A DNA stretch of 64,000 bases from Hydrogenophaga crassostreae (GTDB taxonomy: Bacteria > Pseudomonadota > Gammaproteobacteria > Burkholderiales > Burkholderiaceae_C), in assembly GCF_001761385.1 (NCBI RefSeq), contig NZ_CP017476.1:62001-126000 (forward strand), given 5' to 3'. The translations under genes were made by a program, and so were the position numbers. Below are positions 57,754 to 64,000 of the stretch, piece by piece (the stretch's first letter is position 1; each line of letters begins with the position of its first letter). The notes below the pieces were generated by a model. That model was not told the origin of the DNA, searched no databases, and saw only the letters and a list, made by a program, of their open reading frames with translations.

Positions 57754-60426
57754 CTACGTCTGATGCTGCAGGGCCAGGGACACGAAGCGGATGGTGTGGT
57801 CGTCAGGATCGCTGGGATTGGCACCTTCTTGGAAGCCCAGGCGCCTGGCAAGTTCCAGCATGCCCTTGTTTTCCCGCAAGACCGTGCCCACGATGCGTTG
57901 CGTGCCCCGTTCGCGCAGGTAGGCGATCAGCTTTTCCATCAGCTTGGTACCCAGGCCGCTGCCCTTGGTGTCGGAGCGCACGATGACACCGAATTCGGCA
58001 TCGATGTTGTCGGGGTCGATGGTGGCGCGCACGGCGCCCAGGGTCTCTTCCCCGTCGCCTTCGATATGGCGGGTGGCGATGAAGGCCATTTCACGGGCGT
58101 AATCGATCTGGGTCAGGCGGGCGAGTTCGCTGTGCTCGATGCTGCGCCGGCTGTAGAAGATGCGCAGTCGGATGTCTTCGGGGTCCAGTGCTTCCAGAAA
58201 AGTTCGGTGTTGCGGCTCGTCTTCGGGACGGATGGGCCGCAGCGTGACCGGTTTGCCCTTCATGGGCCATGTCTCCACCAGCGCTTGCGGGTAGGGCTGG
58301 ATGGCGAAGTGCTTCGCGCCCGCCGGGCACTGCGCCGAGACGCGCACCCGAGCGTCCAGCGCCACCGCACCTTCGTGGTTGGCGAGCAGAGGGTTGATGT
58401 CGAGCTCGGCAATCTCGGGTACATCGGCCAGCAGCTGCGAGACGCAGACCAGCACCTGTGCGATGCCATCGATATCGGCGGCGGGCTCGTCGCGGTAGCC
58501 GTGCAGCAGCTTGGCGATGCGGGTGCGCTCGATCTGTGCCAGGGCCAGCGGGGTGTTGAGTGGTGGAAGCGCCAGCGCGCGGTCGGCCAGCACCTCAACG
58601 GCGGTGCCGCCCTGGCCAAACAGGATGATGGGGCCGAACACCGGGTCGACACTGGCGCCGATGATGAGTTCGTGGGCATGTTTGAGTTTGATCATGCGCT
58701 GCACGGTGAAACCCTGCACATCGGCGTCGGGCCGCAATTCGCGCACGCGTTCCAGCATGGCGGCGCAGGCTTCTTTCAACTCGGCTTCGTTGGCGATGTT
58801 GAGGCGCACGCCGCCCACATCGGACTTGTGGCTGATGGCGTGCGACAGAATTTTCAGTGCCACCGGGTAGCCCAGTTCTTTGGCGGCAACGATGGCTTCG
58901 CCAGGCGCGGCCTTGACCACGCGCGTGGCCACCACCGGCAGACCTGCCGCGTCCAGCAGATCCTTGGCTTCAGGCTCGGTGAGCAATTCGCGCCCGCTGC
59001 CGATCACGGCATCGACGATGGCCCGGATGCGTGGCATGTCAACCGGGCGTTTGGCGCTGCGCGCAGGAGGCGTTTGCAGCAGCTCGATCTGGTGCTGCCG
59101 GTAGGTGCGCAGCATCGCAAATGCGCGCACGGCTTCTTCCGGTGTGTCGTAGTCGGGCACGCCTGCATTGCGAAAAATTTGCCGCGCCTCTTTCACTGCG
59201 CCTTCACCCAGCCAGCTGCCCAGCACGCGGCGTGGCTGTTGCGTGACCGAAGACAGCAGTGCGTTGGCAATCTCTGTGCTGGGCACGATGGCGGTCGGCG
59301 CCTGTATGAAAAGCACGGCGCTGTCGGCCTCTCCTTTCAGGGCCTCCAGTGCGTTCACATAGCGATCCCCAGGGGCATCGCCAATGATGTCCACCGGGTT
59401 GCTGTGTGACCAGTTGGGCGGCAGCACCGCATTGAGTTTCGCCAGCACTTCGGGGCTCAAAGGCGTGAGCGGCACACCTTCGCTGGCCGCTGCGTCGGCC
59501 GCCATCACGCCGGCGCCACCGCCGTTGGTGAGCACGATCAGGCCGCCGGATGGGCCATCGCGGAAGCGCGACAAGGTTTCGGCGGCAAGGAACAGGTCTT
59601 GCAGCGAGTTCACGCGCAACATGCCCGCGCGGGCGATGGCCGCGTCGAACACGGCGTCCGATCCGGCCAGCGCACCGGTGTGCGACGCTGCAGCGGCCTG
59701 GCCGGCGGCAGAGCGCCCGGCCTTGACCACGATCACTGGCTTGTTGCGCGCTGCGGCGCGCGCGGCCGACATGAATTTGGGGCTCTCTTCCACGCTTTCG
59801 ATGTAGAGCAGGATGGCGCGGGTTTTGGGGTCGCTGCCGAGGAAATCGAGCATGTCGCCAAAGTCCACATCGGCGTGTTCGCCAAGCGAAACGAAATGCG
59901 AAAACCCGATGCCGCGCGAACCAGCCCAGTCGAGCATGGCGGTGACCAGCGCGCCCGATTGCGAAACGAACGCAAGTTCGCCGGGAATGGCACCGATGTG
60001 GGAAAAGCTGGCGTTGAGACCGAGGTGTGGCGCCAGCATGCCGATGCAGTTGGGGCCGAGGATGCGCAGCATGTGGGGTCGCGCTGCGTCGAGCATGGCC
60101 TGTTTCTGGGCCTTGTCGAGACCGGCTGTGATGACGATGGCCGCGCGGGTGCCGCGAGCGCCCAGCTGCGCAATCATGGGCGCCACCGTGGCCGGTGGTG
60201 TGCAGATCACGGCCAGCTCCGGTGCGATGGGCAATGTGCCGACGCGGGCATAGGTTTTTACACCGTCCAGGTTGGCATGTTTCGGGTTCACCGGATACAG
60301 CTTGCCGGTGTAGTCCGCACTCAAATTGCGCCAGACCGTGGCGCCCACGCTGCCCGGGCGGTTGGAAGCGCCGAAAACAGCGATCGACGTGGGAGAGAAA
60401 AGGGCGTCTAGGTTGCGAATGCTCAT
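57754..60426 (-). CDS. ADP-forming acyl-CoA synthetase fused to GNAT acetyltransferase (Pat-like)
   Basis: An 890-residue multi-domain protein. Order: CoA-binding domain (about 5-130; FSPTSIAVFGASNRPGSVG, LRILGPNCIGMLAP), succinyl-CoA-ligase-like domains with ASHTGALAGSDA and VLTNGGGAGVMAADAA, an ATP-grasp domain (about 480-700; GYPVALKILSHAISHKSDVGG, ILFGQGGTAVEVL) and a C-terminal GNAT domain (about 720-880; DSKGSGLGTK-like loop seen as RSDTKGSGLGTKLMEKLIAY). This is the layout of protein lysine acetyltransferase Pat/YfiQ, which silences acetyl-CoA synthetase. Its stop is near the dioxygenase gene and its start overlaps the DUF502 gene by four bases. A truncated paralogue is at 1-1479. Confidence 0.92.
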   Translation of the reverse strand: MSIRNLDALFSPTSIAVFGASNRPGSVGATVWRNLSADYTGKLYPVNPKHANLDGVKTYARVGTLPIAPELAVICTPPATVAPMIAQLGARGTRAAIVITAGLDKAQKQAMLDAARPHMLRILGPNCIGMLAPHLGLNASFSHIGAIPGELAFVSQSGALVTAMLDWAGSRGIGFSHFVSLGEHADVDFGDMLDFLGSDPKTRAILLYIESVEESPKFMSAARAAARNKPVIVVKAGRSAAGQAAAASHTGALAGSDAVFDAAIARAGMLRVNSLQDLFLAAETLSRFRDGPSGGLIVLTNGGGAGVMAADAAASEGVPLTPLSPEVLAKLNAVLPPNWSHSNPVDIIGDAPGDRYVNALEALKGEADSAVLFIQAPTAIVPSTEIANALLSSVTQQPRRVLGSWLGEGAVKEARQIFRNAGVPDYDTPEEAVRAFAMLRTYRQHQIELLQTPPARSAKRPVDMPRIRAIVDAVIGSGRELLTEPEAKDLLDAAGLPVVATRVVKAAPGEAIVAAKELGYPVALKILSHAISHKSDVGGVRLNIANEAELKEACAAMLERVRELRPDADVQGFTVQRMIKLKHAHELIIGASVDPVFGPIILFGQGGTAVEVLADRALALPPLNTPLALAQIERTRIAKLLHGYRDEPAADIDGIAQVLVCVSQLLADVPEIAELDINPLLANHEGAVALDARVRVSAQCPAGAKHFAIQPYPQALVETWPMKGKPVTLRPIRPEDEPQHRTFLEALDPEDIRLRIFYSRRSIEHSELARLTQIDYAREMAFIATRHIEGDGEETLGAVRATIDPDNIDAEFGVIVRSDTKGSGLGTKLMEKLIAYLRERGTQRIVGTVLRENKGMLELARRLGFQEGANPSDPDDHTIRFVSLALQHQT

Positions 60427-61022
60427 GAGGTCTTTTCAGCCTTGTTGGATGCCATGAAGGCGATCAAGGCGGAGCGCATCGCCTCTTCAACCGACATGTC
60501 GATGGGGGTGGTCCACTGGCGCGGGACGAAGACGGTGTAGCCGCCGATCATGTACCCCATGGGCAGGTACACGGCGACGCGGTCGTTCAGGTCACCCAGG
60601 CCACGAGGCAGGCCATGCAGCGAATTGCGCGTGACGAGGCCCACGATGCCGAGCTCGTGGCCGGGCATGTTGAGCAACACCACTTGTTGCGAATCCTGGT
60701 CATGTGGCGAGAAGTAGTCGGCAAAATTTTTCAACGAGGAATAAATGCTCTTCACCACCGGCAGGTTGGTGAAGGGCAGCTCGACCCAGGACAGCAGGCG
60801 CGAGGTGACCGGCAACGAAACCAGAAACCCCAGCACCAGAATCATCACGGCGCCCAGCGCGATGCCGAAGCCGGGCAGGTAATAGTCGCCAATCAGCGGC
60901 CGAATCATGGTCATGGCGCTGCGCTCGATCCAGGCCACAAACAGGTACAACACATAGACCGTGAGCGCCAATGGCAGAAAGGTGATCAGGCCGCGGAAGA
61001 AATATTGGTAAATGCGATTCAT
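60423..61022 (-). CDS. DUF502-family inner-membrane protein
   Basis: A 199-residue protein with two N-terminal membrane segments (ITFLPLALTVYVLYLFVAWI and LGAVMILVLGFLVSLPV), followed by a soluble domain with LPVVKSIYSSLKNFADYF, GIVGLVTRNS and YTVFVPRQWTTPIDMSVEEAM. These are the DUF502 motifs. The start MNRIYQYFF (61022) is used. Its stop overlaps the start of the Pat-like gene. Function unknown; some relatives are involved in membrane or stress processes. Confidence 0.9.
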   Translation of the reverse strand: MNRIYQYFFRGLITFLPLALTVYVLYLFVAWIERSAMTMIRPLIGDYYLPGFGIALGAVMILVLGFLVSLPVTSRLLSWVELPFTNLPVVKSIYSSLKNFADYFSPHDQDSQQVVLLNMPGHELGIVGLVTRNSLHGLPRGLGDLNDRVAVYLPMGYMIGGYTVFVPRQWTTPIDMSVEEAMRSALIAFMASNKAEKTS

Positions 61023-61276
61023 GGGGTCGGGAGAATGGGCCAAAACGGCGCGGGATTCAGCATATCAGCCTGGCAAGTCGAGCGTCTGACCGCTTGGCAA
61101 ACAGCCGTCCGTCATGAACTGTCCTGGCCGAGCGCGAAGGCCGCATTGGCCAAGTTGCTTGCAACAGGGGACAATGGCCCAACATGTTCTGGGTTGGTTT
61201 CCAACAAAGACGCTCCACCGGTCGCCTGAATGGGCCTGTCGAGGAACTCTTCGCGCTTAGCCGCGCTCTTGCTTCT

Positions 61277-61597
61277 ATGAATGAACTGTCTGTATTTCTG
61301 AGCCGCGTGCTGAGCGGCTTGCTCAAGCTGGTGCTGGTCATCGCTGCTTCGGTGTTTGTGATCAGTTTCTTGATCGCTGCACTGGTGGTGGTCGTGGCGG
61401 TATCGCTGTGGTCGCTGATCACGGGGCGCAAGCCCGCGCCGGTGGTGATGTTTGGCCGCATGCGTGAGCAGTCGCAGCGCTACACCCAAGGCATGTGGCC
61501 TGGTCAGGAGCGACAGGAGCCGCTGGGCGATGTGGTGGACGTGCAGGCCACCGAGGTGGTTGAAGACGCTTCGCCTTCGCGCCCTGGCGGTCGCTGA
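61277..61597 (+). CDS. Small hypothetical membrane protein
   Basis: A 106-residue protein: MNELSVFLSRVLSGLLKLVL, then a 25-residue membrane segment ending VAVSLWSLITGRKPAP, then a polar tail (QRYTQGMWPGQERQEP). No family recognised. The start at 61277 is preferred to the upstream frame, which is Arg-rich and lacks a ribosome site. It converges with rsmI (gap of seven bases). The 254-base gap 61023-61276 between DUF502 and this gene shows nothing distinctive. Confidence 0.65.
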   Translation: MNELSVFLSRVLSGLLKLVLVIAASVFVISFLIAALVVVVAVSLWSLITGRKPAPVVMFGRMREQSQRYTQGMWPGQERQEPLGDVVDVQATEVVEDASPSRPGGR

Positions 61598-61604
61598 CCG
61601 GACG

Positions 61605-62537
61605 TCAGTCCGAATCGCTTTCCCCGGATTCCCCGGCTTTTTTCCGCGCGAGTGCCGCGTCATACAGCGCATTGCGCGCCTGCCCAGTGATCTCGGCGCA
61701 CAAGCGCACCGCTGATTTCATGGGCATTTCAACCAACAGCAAATCCAGTACCCGCAAGCTGTCGGCGGGCAAGCCTTCCCTCGGGCCATCGCTGCTCTCA
61801 GGGTGCACCATGAGCACGAACTCGCCGCGCGTGCGGTGAGCGCTCGCCTGCAACCAGGCGGTAAAGCCGTTGGCCGGCATCTGGGCCACTTCTTCAAACT
61901 GCTTGGTCAACTCCCGGCCAACGGTGAGCGTTCGTTCGCCCAGCAGGGCCATGTCTTTGGCCAGGGCTTCGATGCGGTGCGGCGCTTCCAGCAGCACCGT
62001 GGCACGGGCTTCAGCGCCCAGCGCCTGAACATCGCGTTGCCGTTCGGTGGCCTTGGGAGACAAAAACCCACGAAACACGAACTGTCCGTCCCAGCCCGCT
62101 TGCCCCGCCACGCTGAGCAGGGCCGTGATGCTGCTGGGGCCTGGCAAGGGCACGCAGCGCAGTCCGGCAGCCACCACCGCCTGGGCCAGGCGCGCGCCCG
62201 GGTCGCTCACGCCAGGCGTGCCCGCGTCGCTTACATAGACCACCCGCTGTCCTTCTTGCAAACGCTGCACCACGGTCAAAGCCGCTTCGGCCTCGTTGTG
62301 TTCATGCACAGCCAGCAACGGTTTGTGAAGTCCGTAACCTTGAAGCAGACCCGCGGTGTGGCGGGTGTCTTCGCAGGCCACGGTATCGGCCAGCGACATC
62401 ACATGCAGCGCGCGCAGCCCGATATCGGCCAGGTTGCCAATGGGTGTGGCCACCATGTACAGCGCGCCCTGCGGATAATGCTGGTGGGCTGCCGCTTCGC
62501 GTGCGGCGATCAACAAAGATGGGGGGCTGGCAGACAA
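61605..62537 (-). CDS. rsmI: 16S rRNA C1402 2'-O-methyltransferase RsmI
   Basis: A SAM-dependent tetrapyrrole-methylase-fold enzyme. YMVATPIGNLADIGLRALHV, ACEDTRHTAGLL, YVSDAGTPGVSDPG and PLPGPSSITALLS are the RsmI signature blocks. It 2'-O-methylates C1402 in the ribosomal P site. The start is unclear: TTG at 62537 with a GGAAAA site gives 310 residues and a natural N-terminus; an ATG at 62573 adds an unlikely MCRLPVFFW leader. The chosen start shares one base with the divergent yraN start, so the two are very tightly packed. Confidence 0.93.
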   Translation of the reverse strand: MSASPPSLLIAAREAAAHQHYPQGALYMVATPIGNLADIGLRALHVMSLADTVACEDTRHTAGLLQGYGLHKPLLAVHEHNEAEAALTVVQRLQEGQRVVYVSDAGTPGVSDPGARLAQAVVAAGLRCVPLPGPSSITALLSVAGQAGWDGQFVFRGFLSPKATERQRDVQALGAEARATVLLEAPHRIEALAKDMALLGERTLTVGRELTKQFEEVAQMPANGFTAWLQASAHRTRGEFVLMVHPESSDGPREGLPADSLRVLDLLLVEMPMKSAVRLCAEITGQARNALYDAALARKKAGESGESDSD

Positions 62538-62986
62538 TGTGGTTTTCCAGAAAAAAACAGGCAGGCGACACACCCGAACCCGGGGCCGTGATCACGACCA
62601 AGTCGCGTGGTGATATGGCCGAGGCAACCGCCTTGGAACACCTGCAAGGTCAAGGCCTCAAGCTGGTTCGACGCAATTTCAAGACGCCCGGACGGGGTGG
62701 CGGCGAGGTGGATTTGATTATGCGCGCCGCGGATGGCACGCTGGTATTTGTCGAGGTCCGCCAGCGCTCCGCCCATTCACGCGGCGGGGCTGGTGGAAGC
62801 ATCACACCGATCAAGCAACAGCGCATCGTTCTGGCTGCACGGCACTTTTTGCTGCAACTTGGATCTACCCCACCTTGTCGGTTCGATGTGGTCTTGATTG
62901 ATGGCCCGTTGTCGTCGCAGCCCAAACAGCCTCGGGCCCAGATCGAATGGTTGCGCGCCGCATTTGATGCAACCGACGTTTCGTGA
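62537..62986 (+). CDS. yraN: YraN/UPF0102 endonuclease-like protein
   Basis: A 149-residue protein with the UPF0102 core: AEATALEHLQGQGLKLVRRN, GGGEVDLIMRAADGTLVFVEV and RQRSAHSRGGAGGSITPIKQ. The E-x-D-L and F-V-E-V strands are those of a PD-(D/E)XK-like nuclease, with E at about 61. The start MWFSRKKQAG follows no strong ribosome site and abuts rsmI on the opposite strand. It is followed by diaA, the order seen in many proteobacteria. Its cellular role is not settled. Confidence 0.9.
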   Translation: MWFSRKKQAGDTPEPGAVITTKSRGDMAEATALEHLQGQGLKLVRRNFKTPGRGGGEVDLIMRAADGTLVFVEVRQRSAHSRGGAGGSITPIKQQRIVLAARHFLLQLGSTPPCRFDVVLIDGPLSSQPKQPRAQIEWLRAAFDATDVS

Positions 62987-63014
62987 ACCTCACTTCGCCC
63001 GCTATCATTCCGCC

Positions 63015-63635
63015 ATGCTTTTGCAACGTATCCAGCAGCAGTTCATCGACAGTGCCGATCTCAAATACCAATGCGCTCAGGCTTTGGCGCCTGAAGTGGA
63101 GGCCGCGACAAACGCGGTGCTCGCTGGCGTCACAGGTGGCGGAAAGGTATTGAGCTGTGGCAATGGAGCGTGCGCCGCTGCCGCACAGCAGTTTGCGGCG
63201 GGTTTTGTGGGGCGCTACGAACGGGAGCGCCCGGAACTGGCCGCCTTCTCGCTGGCCGCCGATGCGGCGGTCATCACTGGCATTGCCAACGATTTTGATT
63301 TTCGCACCGTGTATGCGCGGCAGGTGCGGGCACTAGGGCAGGCCGGAGATGTGCTCCTGGTGATTTCCATTACCGGTAATTCGGCGAATGTGCTGGCGGC
63401 GGTGGATGCCGCCCACGAGCGTGATATGACCGTGGTGGCCCTGTCGGGCGGGCGCGGTGGTCGTTTGGCGCAGATGCTGCGGGACACCGATGTGAGCGTG
63501 TGCGTGCCCAGCGAGGTGAGCGCCCGAATTCTGGAAGTGCATCAATTGGTGTTGCACTGCATTTGCGATGGCGTGGACGCCCAGCTGCTGGGTCTGCCCG
63601 ATTCATTGAACCTTGAACAGGAGAACCCTGCATGA
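63015..63635 (+). CDS. diaA: SIS-domain protein DiaA / phosphoheptose isomerase-like
   Basis: A 206-residue SIS-domain protein. KVLSCGNGACAAAAQQFAAGF is the sugar-phosphate loop region and LLVISITGNSANVLAAVDAA the second SIS motif. DiaA, which promotes DnaA assembly at the origin, and GmhA, which makes heptose-7-phosphate, are close paralogues. The yraN-diaA-dolP order favours DiaA; the sequence alone does not decide. The start is ATG 63015. ATGA overlap with the next gene. Confidence 0.85.
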   Translation: MLLQRIQQQFIDSADLKYQCAQALAPEVEAATNAVLAGVTGGGKVLSCGNGACAAAAQQFAAGFVGRYERERPELAAFSLAADAAVITGIANDFDFRTVYARQVRALGQAGDVLLVISITGNSANVLAAVDAAHERDMTVVALSGGRGGRLAQMLRDTDVSVCVPSEVSARILEVHQLVLHCICDGVDAQLLGLPDSLNLEQENPA

Positions 63636-64000
63636 CGAAGAACAACCGCTTTTTAACGCCCGCCCGCTTGATGGTGGGTGCCCTGTGTCTGGCCAGCTTG
63701 TCGGCTTGTACGACCTTGGTGGTCGGTGGCGCGCTGACCGGTGCCATGGTGGCCGTCGACCGACGCAGTTCGGGCGCCCAGCTGGATGACCAGGGCATTG
63801 AATTGCGCGGATCCAACCGCCTTCGAGACCAGATGGGCAACCGTGCCCGAGTGAGCGTGACCAGCTACAACCGCCACGTTTTGCTCACCGGCGAAGCCGC
63901 CAGTGAAGCCGCCAAGGCGGAGGCCGGAGAGATACTGAAATCAATGGACAACGTGGGGCCGATTTACAACGAGCTGGGGGTCACCAACAGCCCGTCGTTC
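63632..64000 (+). CDS. dolP: BON-domain outer-membrane lipoprotein DolP (YraP), cut at right edge
   Basis: The first 123 codons are visible. A lipoprotein signal ends at LCLASLSACTTL (Cys about 26); the glycine-rich GGALTGAMVAVDRRSSG and a BON domain with SVTSYNRHVLLTGEAASE follow. DolP helps maintain outer-membrane integrity. It overlaps the diaA stop by four bases. The C-terminal second BON domain would lie beyond the window. Confidence 0.88.
   Translation, partial: MTKNNRFLTPARLMVGALCLASLSACTTLVVGGALTGAMVAVDRRSSGAQLDDQGIELRGSNRLRDQMGNRARVSVTSYNRHVLLTGEAASEAAKAEAGEILKSMDNVGPIYNELGVTNSPSF

Noticed and set aside
1..64000. Prophage, insertion sequence or defence island
   Set aside because: No transposase, integrase, restriction, toxin-antitoxin or phage structural gene was recognised anywhere in the window.

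Overview
The window is a high-GC, densely coded stretch of a betaproteobacterial chromosome. It is most like the Comamonadaceae (Hydrogenophaga or Acidovorax relatives), judged from protein character, the gene orders mnmG-rsmG-parA-parB and rsmI / yraN-diaA-dolP, and a family of GC-rich palindromic repeats placed just after stop codons. I saw no rRNA or tRNA genes, CRISPR array, insertion sequence or prophage. Both ends cut a gene: an ADP-forming acyl-CoA synthetase on the left and a dolP-like lipoprotein on the right.

Layout. 1-4.6 kb: acyl-CoA synthetase, histone-deacetylase-family amidohydrolase, UbiM-type hydroxylase and a Spy-like periplasmic protein, all on the minus strand. 4.8-7.5 kb: chromate resistance operon (chrB, chrA, rhodanese). 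7.5-10.8 kb: copper module (cueR-copZ divergent from copA) with two MerR-type 19-bp-spacer promoters. 10.8-17.1 kb: hemerythrin gene behind an Fnr-like box and a 28-bp palindrome, an 84-bp tandem repeat, an MFS transporter, a two-subunit molybdenum hydroxylase and a SHOCT protein. 17.3-23.7 kb: glutathione transferase, agmatinase, gamma-glutamylputrescine oxidase, phasin and a MocR/PdxR regulator.

18.6-36.6 kb is the main metabolic block, a polyamine and putrescine regulon: agmatinase, puuB, the MocR regulator, puuD, puuA, a putrescine aminotransferase, the potFGHI importer, puuC and gabT. Together these can import polyamines or make putrescine from agmatine, run both the gamma-glutamylated and the direct transamination routes to GABA, and pass GABA to succinate semialdehyde. 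The promoters of puuD and puuC, 10 kb apart, carry the same bipartite site (ATTGGCACCAT-N27-GATCCAATT) as exact reverse complements. This is the best candidate for a new regulatory description here. A lower-GC metallo-beta-lactamase-fold gene sits inside the block.

36.7-43.1 kb: a Crp/Fnr regulator with a CRP-like site, a cytochrome b561/YceI operon, a LysR-controlled pair of exported NTF2-like proteins, a small pseudogene and an FMN reductase. 43.2-48.9 kb: mnmG-rsmG-lysE-parA-hydrolase-parB with five parS sites, three inside coding sequence and one containing a start codon. 49-64 kb: CsgG-like lipoprotein and Sel1-repeat protein, DinG-type helicase, ECF sigma/anti-sigma pair, DUF4148, exported intradiol dioxygenase, a full Pat-like CoA ligase-acetyltransferase, DUF502, rsmI, yraN, diaA and dolP.

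Most of the window is ordinary chromosome. I found no unmistakable new defence or mobile system. The observations worth following are regulatory and structural: the paired polyamine operators, stop-codon-proximal repeats, the parS imprint on proteins, the CopA P-domain insertion and the hemerythrin control region.
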